From assembly GCA_964574815.1 (NCBI GenBank), contig CAZNPL010000015.1:72217-136216 (forward strand): a stretch of 64,000 nucleotides of DNA. The letters are read 5' to 3'. This document shows positions 42,850 through 51,584 of this stretch, in pieces (the stretch's first letter is position 1; every line of letters starts with the position of its first letter). The position numbers and the translations under genes are program-made. The notes under the pieces are model-generated. The model worked only from the letters and a program-made list of their open reading frames with translations, had not been told where the DNA came from and made no database searches. This DNA is from CAZNPL01 sp964574815. Lineage in GTDB: Bacteria; Planctomycetota; Phycisphaerae; UBA1845.

Positions 42850-44823
42850 TCAAAGCCCCTTGCCGTCCCCGACCGCCTCGAACATTGCCAGCAGACTCCC
42901 GGCGGCTCGCAAATCGTTCACGGCTCGGCGCACCGCTTTGAAATCCTTCGGCGACACCGTCTCGTCCAGCACAACGATATCCCGATACAGCCGGACGGAA
43001 TCCCCGTCACGACTGACCTTCTGCTCGACGTAACCCCACGGCCCGTCAACACGCTCCGGCGACGCCGGGAGAATCGAAGGCGCCCATCCCTTCGGCATCT
43101 GCACGACAAGGTCGACGCGCTCGCGAAACGGGCCGGCCAGCCGGACCGCAGCCTGGCGGTACGAACGATCGAGTGGCATGGGCACGTCTTTCAGGAACGC
43201 CGGTCCCTCGGCAAACCGAAGCAAGTAACCCGGCCCCACCTGGGCAAGTGCGTCTTCGCACGCGATAGAGACGTCTGCTTGAAATTCGTCCTCCGAGAGC
43301 GCGGTGATTGAATGCGCCGACGCTTTGAAACCGCTCAAGACCCGGGACGCCATCCCGCCGACGAACCGCTCCTGGGCCTTGGCCGTCGCCAATTTCAAGG
43401 GATTGTAGAACAGGCCGGTCAACTGCATACGCAGCTCGCCGTCGGCCTTGCCCGTCTTGTCGAGCTTCACACTGCCCGTGACGTTCAGTTCGCTCGGCGC
43501 CCTTTCGCCCCGGGCATAGACGTAGGTCTTGTTGACATCGCCGCTATCGTCGACCGTCATCAGCACGCGCCGGCCCCACGAGCCCGGATTACGAAACTCC
43601 CCCCTCTCCGGATGAACAAGCATGTCCCGGTCGGGAAGTTGCACGCGGAGGACAACCGCTTCGAACGCCGAGTCGGTCGGCACTTCCGGATCCCACTCGA
43701 CGGCGTCGATCGCCACCATCGGCTCGGCCTTCAGGCCAGCGCTCCGCAGCGCAGCGAGCAGCAGCGCCGCCGACTCCAGCGGATTGCCGTAGTTGGATCG
43801 AAACACCTCTTCAGCGTCGCGGCACGCCAGCGAACGCAGCGATCTGGGCGAATCGAGAAAGTTGAAGCTGTCGCCAAGCTTATCGGCGATCGCACGGACC
43901 CGCACAACGGGATCGACCTCGTTCTCGATGGTCTCATCCACGCACGCCTTGAGGCGATCGCCGGCGCCAGCCGACTGACTCACCGCATCAAGCATGGATC
44001 GCAGCCAGGAGGGCGCGTCCTTTACTGTCGTAAACCGAAGCCGGCCGATCCGCTCCTCCCAGGGCGGCGCCTGTTGCTCGGCGTGGTCAGCGGGGAGGTT
44101 CGAAAACGTCCAGCGATAGGTTTCCGAGCTCCCGCGGCTGGACTTGTCGAAATCGCTGTGCCGGGGCGGGACGCGATCGAGCCGGTGATTCAGCGTCGTG
44201 CCCTTTGGCACGGTGACCGAGACGACGCGCTCGACCACGGGATACTCCTCGTGCACGGGCAGGTCGGCGTCCACCCAGGGCATCACGCCCGGCTCGGTCG
44301 TGATCTCATAGTCCAGCTCGAGCACGACATTGTCCTGAATCCCGCTGAACGAGACGATCCACTGCTGCCAGTCGGCGTATTCGGGCCATCCGCCCAAGTC
44401 GCCGGGAGCGGCCTTGTTGAACGAATAATCCGGCACGTCGATGGTGGTGCCGTCGGGCAGATGCGATCGCGCGGCGTGAAACGTGACTTTCTCCCGCCCG
44501 GCCTGAAAGTCGATGCGCGGGTCCCCCTCCTGCCGGATCGGCCGGGAGTTGAACAGCTTGATCCACCTGTGGATGCGGCGATGAACCGCGCCGTCGCGAT
44601 CGAGCGTCCAGTCCTGTTCCAGCCGGAGAATCACTGCGTCATCGTCCGGGTACCGCTCGGCGCTGATGGTCAGATCCGGGGAGGCGCCTGCGGTCTGGGC
44701 CGGGGCGCTCTGCATCTGCCACGCGCTTCCGGCCACTATGGCCATCAAGATTCCGAAACAACTGGTCACGCGGCGACGGCTGAACGGTCTCATTTCAGAC
44801 TCCATCGTTGATTGGTTGTCCAT
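42850..44823 (-). CDS. DUF3857/transglutaminase-like secreted protein, catalytic residues lost
   Basis: A 657-residue exported protein (signal segment CFGILMAIVAGSAWQMQSA) with an N-terminal DUF3857 domain (about 40-260, containing WIKLFNSRPIRQEGDP and VVLELDYEITTEPG) and a transglutaminase-like domain (about 280-450). Aligned by eye with the neighbour at 44831-46891, the catalytic Cys position is Pro (YGNPLESAALLLAALRSAGL), the His position is Ala (AFEAVVLRV) and the Asp position is His (MLVHPERG). It should therefore be a binding or structural protein, not an enzyme. The start at 44823 has GGGAGGGG upstream and lies 7 bp after the neighbour's stop, so the two form an operon. Confidence 0.85.
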   Translation of the reverse strand: MDNQSTMESEMRPFSRRRVTSCFGILMAIVAGSAWQMQSAPAQTAGASPDLTISAERYPDDDAVILRLEQDWTLDRDGAVHRRIHRWIKLFNSRPIRQEGDPRIDFQAGREKVTFHAARSHLPDGTTIDVPDYSFNKAAPGDLGGWPEYADWQQWIVSFSGIQDNVVLELDYEITTEPGVMPWVDADLPVHEEYPVVERVVSVTVPKGTTLNHRLDRVPPRHSDFDKSSRGSSETYRWTFSNLPADHAEQQAPPWEERIGRLRFTTVKDAPSWLRSMLDAVSQSAGAGDRLKACVDETIENEVDPVVRVRAIADKLGDSFNFLDSPRSLRSLACRDAEEVFRSNYGNPLESAALLLAALRSAGLKAEPMVAIDAVEWDPEVPTDSAFEAVVLRVQLPDRDMLVHPERGEFRNPGSWGRRVLMTVDDSGDVNKTYVYARGERAPSELNVTGSVKLDKTGKADGELRMQLTGLFYNPLKLATAKAQERFVGGMASRVLSGFKASAHSITALSEDEFQADVSIACEDALAQVGPGYLLRFAEGPAFLKDVPMPLDRSYRQAAVRLAGPFRERVDLVVQMPKGWAPSILPASPERVDGPWGYVEQKVSRDGDSVRLYRDIVVLDETVSPKDFKAVRRAVNDLRAAGSLLAMFEAVGDGKGL

Positions 44824-44830
44824 GGTTGTC

Positions 44831-46891
44831 TTACCCCTCCCGGTCGGCCTGATCGTCCGAGGCCTCATCGCCGCGCACGATCCGGTCGCCGATCGTGCAC
44901 ACCACCCATTCGTCGGAGATCTCCTTCATCGCATGAATCGCCTTGCGAAACTCGGGATAGTCCTCCGGCGGGATAATGTGGTTCTTGATCGCCAGCTCGA
45001 AACGATACGTGAGGCTTTCGTCGCCAGGCGTCACTTCGAACGAAAGATCGGCCGACGGCGACTCGATCTTCTTCGCCTCCGGCACGTGATCGACCTTCCA
45101 GCCGGACGGCAGTCTGATCGTCTCCTCGTAGCGCACGAGCCGTGTGGCCCGCATGCGCATCGCGTATTCCCGCTCCTTTGCGTCGACGGAATAGAACAGG
45201 TCTGGGATGAAGAAATCACCCAGTGGATGCGACATCAGCGGCAGCCGGAAGAGCGCCACCGCACCGCCGTTCGCCACGTAGCCGTCCGCCGTGACCGTCA
45301 TGTTGACAAAGCCGTCACGCGAATAGTCGTAAGGATCGATATGTTCGAGATGCTCGAGCCGAGCGTTGGGTGCAATGCTCAGGACGCGCTCGAAGCCCGC
45401 CCGTCGTTCTGCATCCTGGTACCTGTCGGCGTTCCGCCGGAGATACGTGCACGGATAGCCTTTGAGGTCCATCGAGACGTCGGTCCGCAGCGTCCCGTCG
45501 TCGGCGATTCGGCTTTCGCTCGTGCAGGAGAGCAGGTTGTGCTCCGGCGGGAAATAGGGTGATTGCGTCAACGGCTGGCCCTCCGGTGTGCCGTACACCA
45601 GATGCTGCAACGCTTCCCGGCTCGACCAAAGCTCCTTACTCAGCGGCGACCACGTCGGGTCGAGAATCTGGAACGTGCCGTCCTCGTTCCGCATCACGGT
45701 GATCGAGTGGTTGAACTGATCTGCGGGGATGGCCTCCACGCGCGAGCCGGCCATCGTCAACGCTGCGTACACCTCGTATCCGAGCACCCGCAGCATCGTG
45801 ATCAACATGCCGGCCTTGTCCTTGCAGACGCCCCCCCGGTCTTTGAAGATCTCCGGCCCCGCGTGAAGCGTGTACCCCTCGTGCGCCCCTCGGGTCGTGC
45901 CGTAGTAGCGGATGTTGTCGGCCACCCAGTGAAGAAGCATCGCGATCTTCTCTTCGTCGCTCTCCAGGTGATCGGTCAGCTCGTGCACCTTCTCGCGAAC
46001 GGCCGCGCCGGCGTTAAACTGGTCGATGTTCGCATCGTGGAACCAGCGGGCCTTCGTCTCCCAGTCCGGAACGGTCGAGAGCACCACCTTGGCCACCACG
46101 TCGTCGAAGGCGACCATGTGCGGCTCGCGGTCCACCGCCGGGATGTCTTCAACCGTGAACGTGTACACGTGCCGGTCGCCGTCGAACCACAGCGACGACC
46201 GCAGCCGGTCGTTGTAGACCTCGTACTGGAGCGGCTTGTCGTCGGGCATATGCACGCTGTAGCGCTTCCTGCCGATCGGGTGCCGCCCCTGGAACAACAC
46301 CGTATCGTGCCAGTGCCCCGGCATCGGGGGCTTCAACACTTCCCCGTTGGCCGCAAGCTGCACGTCGTCCGAGTCGCCCAGGTAGGCCAGGTTGAAGCCC
46401 GTCTTGCTGTACCGCACTTCCAGGCAGTCGCCGATCGCCAGCCGCGGCACCTCCAGCAACTGCTGCTGATTGCCCCAGTAGATCGCCCACTGCTTGGCCG
46501 GCTGCGTGACCGTCGAGTCGACGTCCACCTCGTCGATCGTCCCGCCCTTGCGGTGCACGCGAACGGCTTTGAACTCGAACCGGTTGTTGGCCGGATCGTA
46601 GTCCTCCCGCAGTACGGACTGCGACCGGACGCCGGCGTCGGTGAGCACCTTGATCACCTGTCGCGTCTCGGTCGTCGCCAGGCCGCTGTCTCTGACGAGC
46701 ACGTCGGCCTCGTCAAGCACGTAGAACAGGTCAGCGCCGGGATACTCCTCGCTGTCGCCGGCCTCGGCGATGAGCGCCTGGACCTCCTCATCGGTCGCCG
46801 GCCGCGGTACCTGACCCCACGACGGCGCCGCCAGCGGGGCGATCAGCAACAGAGCCGGCAGGGCTTTCATGAACGGATTCTGGATCTTCAT
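44831..46891 (-). CDS. DUF3857 and transglutaminase-domain secreted protein, active-site triad present
   Basis: A 686-residue exported protein from the ATG at 46891 (AGGGGA ribosome site; signal peptide ALPALLLIAPLAAPSWGQ). The N-terminal DUF3857 domain (about 55-270) contains SQSVLREDYDPANNRFEFKA and CLEVRYSKTGFN. The transglutaminase-like domain (about 290-450) keeps the triad: Cys in GGVCKDKAGMLITMLRVLGY, His in QFNHSITVM and Asp in ILDPTW. Such proteins may cleave or cross-link peptides in the periplasm; the actual reaction is unknown. A beta-rich C-terminal domain follows. The paired downstream gene has the same architecture without the triad. Confidence 0.88.
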   Translation of the reverse strand: MKIQNPFMKALPALLLIAPLAAPSWGQVPRPATDEEVQALIAEAGDSEEYPGADLFYVLDEADVLVRDSGLATTETRQVIKVLTDAGVRSQSVLREDYDPANNRFEFKAVRVHRKGGTIDEVDVDSTVTQPAKQWAIYWGNQQQLLEVPRLAIGDCLEVRYSKTGFNLAYLGDSDDVQLAANGEVLKPPMPGHWHDTVLFQGRHPIGRKRYSVHMPDDKPLQYEVYNDRLRSSLWFDGDRHVYTFTVEDIPAVDREPHMVAFDDVVAKVVLSTVPDWETKARWFHDANIDQFNAGAAVREKVHELTDHLESDEEKIAMLLHWVADNIRYYGTTRGAHEGYTLHAGPEIFKDRGGVCKDKAGMLITMLRVLGYEVYAALTMAGSRVEAIPADQFNHSITVMRNEDGTFQILDPTWSPLSKELWSSREALQHLVYGTPEGQPLTQSPYFPPEHNLLSCTSESRIADDGTLRTDVSMDLKGYPCTYLRRNADRYQDAERRAGFERVLSIAPNARLEHLEHIDPYDYSRDGFVNMTVTADGYVANGGAVALFRLPLMSHPLGDFFIPDLFYSVDAKEREYAMRMRATRLVRYEETIRLPSGWKVDHVPEAKKIESPSADLSFEVTPGDESLTYRFELAIKNHIIPPEDYPEFRKAIHAMKEISDEWVVCTIGDRIVRGDEASDDQADREG

Positions 46892-47179
46892 ACGGTTCCC
46901 CTTCAAAACGGATTGAAGCGTCTTGAAATTCACCCAAGGGCGCCGCACCGCCTCGCAGGGCCGGCACGGGCAATTGAGGCTCGCCGCCGAGTCGCCGGCA
47001 AACCGGTCGCCGACGACGTCGTTGCCATTTATCATACGAATGGGCCGCCAGCGTGCCAAGGGGTCCAACACAAGCGCAGGCGATCGCTTGGGGCGATCCT
47101 CCCGCAGGGCTCGTGGAGGCGCGGGGAGCGCTCAGGGACCGGATCCGCCGCTTCCCGGCGAAAAGTCACCCTGCGAGCG

Positions 47180-48001
47180 TCAATCGACTGGGCGACTTCG
47201 CCAGATGTCCCGCCAAGTTCGATCGATCTCGGATTCCAGGACGGCCAGTTGTGCTTTACGCCACTCGGGCGTGCTCTGGGTCGCGTGAACGAACGCCTTC
47301 CAGAGAGTCTCTCGCCGCTGAAGATGCATGAGGTCCGCGTCGATCACGGCGTAGACCCCCGCAAGGCAACCGTGCGCCAGATACATCAACGGCAGCGCCG
47401 GAGCGCTCAGTAGCATGGCCGGTATCACGCTTGGATCGGCAGTCTTCACCCCACCGTTGCTGAACCGCGCCTTCGCTTTGGCGACGGCCGCGACCGTCCG
47501 GTGCGCGTCGGTAGTCAGAAGGCAGACCCACGCCGGCGCCGCATCCAGCCCTTCCAACAGCCGTGCTTCCAAAGCCGCGTCAAAGGGCATCCTGAAGGAC
47601 TCACGAAAGTACGGTGCGTATGCGTCAAGGCAGTACGGCCTGCCATGCCGATCGACGTGAGCCGCGCGCCATTCCTCGACGGCGGGAACGGGTTCCAACG
47701 CGGTGGCGGTTTCAATCGCAAGGACAAGGCCGGGCCCCTTGGGGGCGCCATCGTAGCGCTCGCGGAATCCAGCGAGTTCGTTTTCGATGCATTCGCGCAG
47801 TTCCTGTGCGTTGGCGGGATCGTTCGCGTAAATGATGACGTCGTCCGAGACGACCTGCCGCTCCCGTCCGGCAAGCCGTTCAGGCCAAACAGGCCCGCAC
47901 CGCTCCGACACGAGCGCCCGAGGCGCCGTCGCTCGACAACCGAGCGAAGCAAGCATCACCGGAGCGAACACTCCCAGGTATAGTCTGCTTGAGATCATCA
48001 T
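47180..48001 (-). CDS. Lipoprotein-like hypothetical protein
   Basis: From the ATG at 48001 this is a 273-residue protein. It opens with a hydrophobic signal (LYLGVFAPVMLASLGC) whose cysteine could be lipid-modified, although the lipobox is not ideal. The first half looks alpha/beta (VVSDDVIIYANDPANAQELR; ECIENELAGFRERYDG). A hydrophobic stretch follows near residue 195 (AMLLSAPALPLMYLAHGCLA). The C-terminal ~50 residues are helical and basic. I do not recognise the family. Its start overlaps the stop of the zinc-ribbon frame at 47998-48318, so the two may be coupled. A frame extends upstream of 48001 but lacks a better start. Confidence 0.6.
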   Translation of the reverse strand: MMISSRLYLGVFAPVMLASLGCRATAPRALVSERCGPVWPERLAGRERQVVSDDVIIYANDPANAQELRECIENELAGFRERYDGAPKGPGLVLAIETATALEPVPAVEEWRAAHVDRHGRPYCLDAYAPYFRESFRMPFDAALEARLLEGLDAAPAWVCLLTTDAHRTVAAVAKAKARFSNGGVKTADPSVIPAMLLSAPALPLMYLAHGCLAGVYAVIDADLMHLQRRETLWKAFVHATQSTPEWRKAQLAVLESEIDRTWRDIWRSRPVD

Positions 48002-48318
48002 GGCGTAGTCCTGGACAAAACGTCGCGGGACGTTGCTACACACATGTGAGCGGCCACCGGCCCTGAGGTCCATGGTCCTGCGGCGAAGTTGCTTGGACTG
48101 TGAAGTGCTCGCGAAGCCAAGACACGAAAGGTTGTACACAGGGAAGCAAACAATGCGTGTTTGAGCTTGGCTCGCGGCTTGTGCGTCCCCTTCTTCGCAT
48201 CCGGAAAGGCGTCGATAGATGCTCCACCACCGAGAGGAACGCCGCAGCGCGGACAGCTCTCGGCCTCACCGGGCACGTTCCGCGCGCCGCAATTGGGATC
48301 GGGACATGATTGGCTCAT
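47998..48318 (-). CDS. Small protein with N-terminal zinc ribbon
   Basis: A 106-residue frame whose first 30 residues form a zinc ribbon, CPDPNCGARNVPGEAESCPR then CGVPLGG (CPxxxCG...CPxCG). The remaining residues are not recognisable. The stop overlaps the start of the lipoprotein-like gene (ATGATGA), which would allow translational coupling. There is no obvious ribosome site ahead of the ATG. The zinc ribbon argues for a real N-terminus. The C-terminal part may be a frameshifted remnant of a larger zinc-ribbon membrane protein. Confidence 0.4.
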   Translation of the reverse strand: MSQSCPDPNCGARNVPGEAESCPRCGVPLGGGASIDAFPDAKKGTHKPRAKLKHALFASLCTTFRVLASRALHSPSNFAAGPWTSGPVAAHMCVATSRDVLSRTTP

Positions 48319-48655
48319 ATGGAACCACAGGCTATCATACTTTCAGTTCAACTCAAGCCGCAGTCCCGTGCCGCGCTTCCTGCAGCGAGAGGCCGAGGGC
48401 GTTCCGATCGACCCGGCTACTCGATTTGTTGAACCGGCCACCGCCATGACAAGACAGGATCTGCAACAATGAGGGGCAACATTGCGGGGCGAAGGATGGC
48501 GGTTCGCGGTGGTTGAATCGGGTGGCGCGATCGGCTACGCTACCCACGCGTGGCTTGATGAAGGGCTTTCGCATTTCAGCCGTGGCAGGTCAGGCGCGCG
48601 ATGGATTCGGTTGCATAAGCATTTCGTCAACGAATGACAGGCCAGGAGATGTCAC
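48319..48655. other. Divergent intergenic region, no gene seen
   Basis: About 337 bp between the zinc-ribbon frame and the membrane protein at 48656. It contains an AGGAG ribosome site for the latter. I see no repeat, tRNA or confident promoter. Confidence 0.4.
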
Positions 48656-49600
48656 ATGCCAAACATGGCTACAGTCGTGTCGCAGGCCGGACAACAACTT
48701 GGTTTGGAATCGCAGTCAAGGCAGTTCGGCGTGTACGGGGAATTGGACGGTTATCCAATACAGTTGACCGCGGGCAGGATCAAGAACACGGATTGCGTCG
48801 CGGGTCTGATTCGCCACGGCAGCGAGGACGCCGACGAGGCGATTCGGGGCGCGCTGGCGATGGTGAACGCCGCGTCGGCCGGCATCAAGCCGGAAGACGT
48901 GAAAGTGGAGGACGGCTTCGTTGTGTACACGCAGAAGCGCGGCTTCGTTCGCAACATCGATGTGCAATCAGTGAAAGCGGCGTTTGACGAGATCTTCAGG
49001 GCCGTCAAATCTTCGAGCGAGCCGCCGCCCAGGGTCTGCCGGTTGTGCGGCAGCGCGGAGGTGGCCGGTGTGAAGCTGCTCGACGGCGTTGTCGACCGCG
49101 TGTGCGTGGGCTGTATCGACAAGATTCATTCAGCGGTCGCCGAGGCGCGGGCGGCATACGATGCGGTTCCGACGAACTATGTGACGGCGGCGGCGGCGGG
49201 GTTGGTTCTGGCGGTCGTGGGCGCAGTGGTCTGGGCGGGCATCGGGATCGCGATCGAGCGCATGTTCTGGATCGTGGGCATCGGCATCGGCCTGCTCGTC
49301 GGGTTCGGCGTGAGCAAGTCGGCAGGGAAGGGCGGCGCCGTCATTCAGGTGATGTGCATCGCGTTCACGGTCTTTTCGGTGTTGCTCGGACAGCTCTTCT
49401 TGATGGGGTACGTGCTGCGCGAACAAGCGGCACAGGAGGGGGCGTATATCGACTGGGGTAAGTTCGCGGCCGCCGCCCCCGACCTGCTCATTGGTACGGG
49501 CAGCGAGACGGTGTTCGCCCTGGGTGCGGGACTCATTGGCGCCTATTACGCGGCGCGTATGGCTGGCAGGGTGAAGATCGACGTCCAGGTCGAAGCGTGA
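48656..49600 (+). CDS. Membrane protein with a central zinc-finger motif
   Basis: A 314-residue protein; AGGAG precedes the ATG. The first ~120 residues are a soluble alpha/beta part (QFGVYGELDGYPIQLTAG). A CxxC...CxxC motif follows (VCRLCGSAEVAG; DRVCVGCIDK, about residues 126-160) that could bind zinc. Then come four likely membrane helices (AAAAGLVLAVVGAVVWAGIG; MFWIVGIGIGLLVGFG; IQVMCIAFTVFSVLLGQLFL; a last one near 290). Cytosolic zinc-finger plus helix bundle proteins of this style are common in the phylum, but I know no function. The next gene is convergent, 31 bp away. Confidence 0.75.
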   Translation: MPNMATVVSQAGQQLGLESQSRQFGVYGELDGYPIQLTAGRIKNTDCVAGLIRHGSEDADEAIRGALAMVNAASAGIKPEDVKVEDGFVVYTQKRGFVRNIDVQSVKAAFDEIFRAVKSSSEPPPRVCRLCGSAEVAGVKLLDGVVDRVCVGCIDKIHSAVAEARAAYDAVPTNYVTAAAAGLVLAVVGAVVWAGIGIAIERMFWIVGIGIGLLVGFGVSKSAGKGGAVIQVMCIAFTVFSVLLGQLFLMGYVLREQAAQEGAYIDWGKFAAAAPDLLIGTGSETVFALGAGLIGAYYAARMAGRVKIDVQVEA

Positions 49601-49631
49601 CGTGCGACACGGTGTGTTTCGCGATTCCGCG

Positions 49632-50552
49632 TCAGCGATAGTGTCTGACCAGCTCCGATGCGTACGAGCGGCCGAGGGCGTCGCTGTTGGATTCGAGCCA
49701 TTCGCTGAGACGGACCCGGCCCGTGGGGGACTCGTTCGAGACCAGCAGGTTGTCCATCAGGCCTCTCGTCTCCTGGCGTGTCAGCGGCACATCGCCCAGA
49801 AACCAGCCGATGAGGTTGGCGACCGACACCGCCACGATCGGCGGAACGTGTACAAGGCGGGCGCGGCATTGAAGGGCGCTCCCGATCCGCTGCACCAGTT
49901 CGTTGAAGGTGAACGCCTCGGGACCGACGGCGTCGAATACTCGGGTGTCCTTGTCTCGTCCGGCGTTCACGGCGAGCTCGGCGAGGTCTTCGACGAAAAT
50001 CGGCTGGAGGCGGTACTCGCCGGAGCCGGGGACCACGAACACGGGGAACCTGCGGACCAGCCAGGCGATGTTGTTGATGAGGATATCCTCCCGGCCAAAC
50101 ACGACGGCGGGCCGGAGGATAGCGTACGACAGCCCCGAGTCGGCCAGCACGCGCTCCAGAACAGCTTTGCCTTTGAAGTACTCTAGAGGCGAGTTCTCGG
50201 ACGGATTCGTGATGCTGATGTGGACGAATCGCCGGACTCGGGCCTGCGTTGCGGCACGAATCAGAGCCCGACTGTTCGCGACTGCTTTGTCGAACGTCAT
50301 CGCGCCGTGCGGGAAGCGAATCCAATAGGTGTTGTAGAACGTATCGGCGCCACAAAGACTGCGGGCCAGTCTGTCCGGATTGTCGAAGTCGAAGCGGACC
50401 ACTTCGATATCGGATCCGAAGGGGTTCGGCCGATCGGGATGTCCGGTGAGCGTCTTGACGCGTCGGCCCCTGTGCAGCAGTCGGCGTGTGATGTACCGGC
50501 CCGTGTAGCCCAAAGCGCCGGTCACGACGTCGAACGGTTCAAGAACGTTCAC
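49632..50552 (-). CDS. NAD(P)-binding epimerase-like protein (NDUFA9/atypical SDR type)
   Basis: A 306-residue atypical short-chain dehydrogenase. The N-terminal Rossmann motif is VTGALGYTGRYITRRLLHRG (residues 10-29). It is followed by the NmrA/NDUFA9-style pattern VVRFDFDNPDRLARSLCGAD, VHISITNPSENSPLEYFKGK and LRPAVVFGREDILINNIAWL. VFVVPGSGEYRLQPIFVEDL near residue 185 is typical of the NDUFA9/UDP-sugar-like group. The Tyr-x-x-x-Lys pair appears as YFKGK, with the Lys retained. It could be an oxidoreductase or a quinone-linked scaffold; the substrate is unknown. Confidence 0.85.
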   Translation of the reverse strand: MNVLEPFDVVTGALGYTGRYITRRLLHRGRRVKTLTGHPDRPNPFGSDIEVVRFDFDNPDRLARSLCGADTFYNTYWIRFPHGAMTFDKAVANSRALIRAATQARVRRFVHISITNPSENSPLEYFKGKAVLERVLADSGLSYAILRPAVVFGREDILINNIAWLVRRFPVFVVPGSGEYRLQPIFVEDLAELAVNAGRDKDTRVFDAVGPEAFTFNELVQRIGSALQCRARLVHVPPIVAVSVANLIGWFLGDVPLTRQETRGLMDNLLVSNESPTGRVRLSEWLESNSDALGRSYASELVRHYR

Positions 50553-50909
50553 GGGTTCGTCCCTTTGAAGAGCAGCACCTCCACCAAGCTAAGAAGACCA
50601 GGCTTCCTGCTCAACGGCGCTTCAGCATTATTGAAAGTTCACTGCCGCGGAAACGGACTGGGCAATCTTGTCTCACGTGCGCGGCGTGGCCCACCCTGTT
50701 TCAGGGTGGGCTCGCTATTGACTCCACACACGAGATGTGCCGCGATGAATCGCGAGCCCAGGTTCGCAGGGCATGGGCCACACCCGCCGACTGGCTCGGA
50801 TCGAATCGCTCTGTTAAAGTAGTGGCGCGTGGCCGCCGCTTCGGGCCGGAGCGGCTTATGGAGCCTAATCGTGATCAGTCGAGAACTCTATGACGGGAGG
50901 TTTGAATCT
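50553..50909. other. Divergent intergenic region with one REP hairpin
   Basis: About 357 bp between the epimerase-like gene and yceI. It contains the REP at 50690-50710 (listed separately) and a GGGAGG ribosome site for the next gene. No gene is seen. Confidence 0.45.
50690..50710. repeat. Single REP hairpin (B type)
   Basis: CCCACCCTG and CAGGGTGGG form a perfect 9-bp stem with a TTT loop, followed by CTCGCTATTG. It is the exact reverse complement of hairpin B at 31402-31422, so it belongs to the RAYT-linked family. Confidence 0.82.
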
Positions 50910-51500
50910 ATGGTTAAACGTACTCGCGATCTTCGAGTCACTTTATCAATCGCTGTGCTGGCTGGCGTTGCTTTGAGCGCGCCAGCCAGCGGGGCCGACG
51001 AATACTCTGTTGACAATGTGCACTCGTCGATCGTTTTCCGCGTGAAGCACAACAACGTCACGTACTTCTACGGACGGTTTAACGAGCTTTCGGGAAGCTT
51101 TCGCTTTGACGAGTCCGATCCGGCCGCGGGCATGCTGGAACTTGAGATCAAGACCGAGAGCGTCGACACGAACAACAAGAACCGAGACAAGCACCTGAAG
51201 AGTCCGGACTTCTTCAACGCCAAGGAGTTCCCAAAGATCACCTTCAAGAGTACCAAGGTGAAGCGAACCGACGGGAACATGTACCAGGTGACCGGCGATC
51301 TGAACCTGCACGGTGTTACCCGGCCGGTCACGGCCGACGTCGAGTTCGTCGGAAGCGCGACGGATCGGCGGGGCCGCAACGTCGCGGGGTACGAAGCCGT
51401 GCTCACCATCAAGCGAAGCGAGTTCGGCATGGAGTATGCTCTGAACGGAATCGGTGATGAGGTGCGGATCATGGCGGGGATTGAGGGCATCGTCGAGTGA
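50910..51500 (+). CDS. YceI family periplasmic lipid-binding protein
   Basis: A 196-residue exported protein; GGGAGG lies 7-10 bases before the ATG and the signal peptide ends at APASGADE. The mature sequence YSVDNVHSSIVFRVKHNNVT, SGSFRFDESDPAAGMLELEI, and SVDTNNKNRDKHLKSPDFF is textbook YceI. These proteins form a lipocalin-like barrel that binds isoprenoid or long-chain lipids in the periplasm. The C-terminal EFGMEYALNGIGDEVRIMAG is also conserved. It stands alone, with an intergenic REP upstream. A longer frame from 50829 has no ribosome site. Confidence 0.95.
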   Translation: MVKRTRDLRVTLSIAVLAGVALSAPASGADEYSVDNVHSSIVFRVKHNNVTYFYGRFNELSGSFRFDESDPAAGMLELEIKTESVDTNNKNRDKHLKSPDFFNAKEFPKITFKSTKVKRTDGNMYQVTGDLNLHGVTRPVTADVEFVGSATDRRGRNVAGYEAVLTIKRSEFGMEYALNGIGDEVRIMAGIEGIVE

Positions 51501-51584
51501 TCGTTCATCCGGCGGCCCGGGAATCTTGCCGGCCATCATTCGCAAGGTTTTGACAGTCGAGTCGCTCTCGCCGACGGTAACCGC

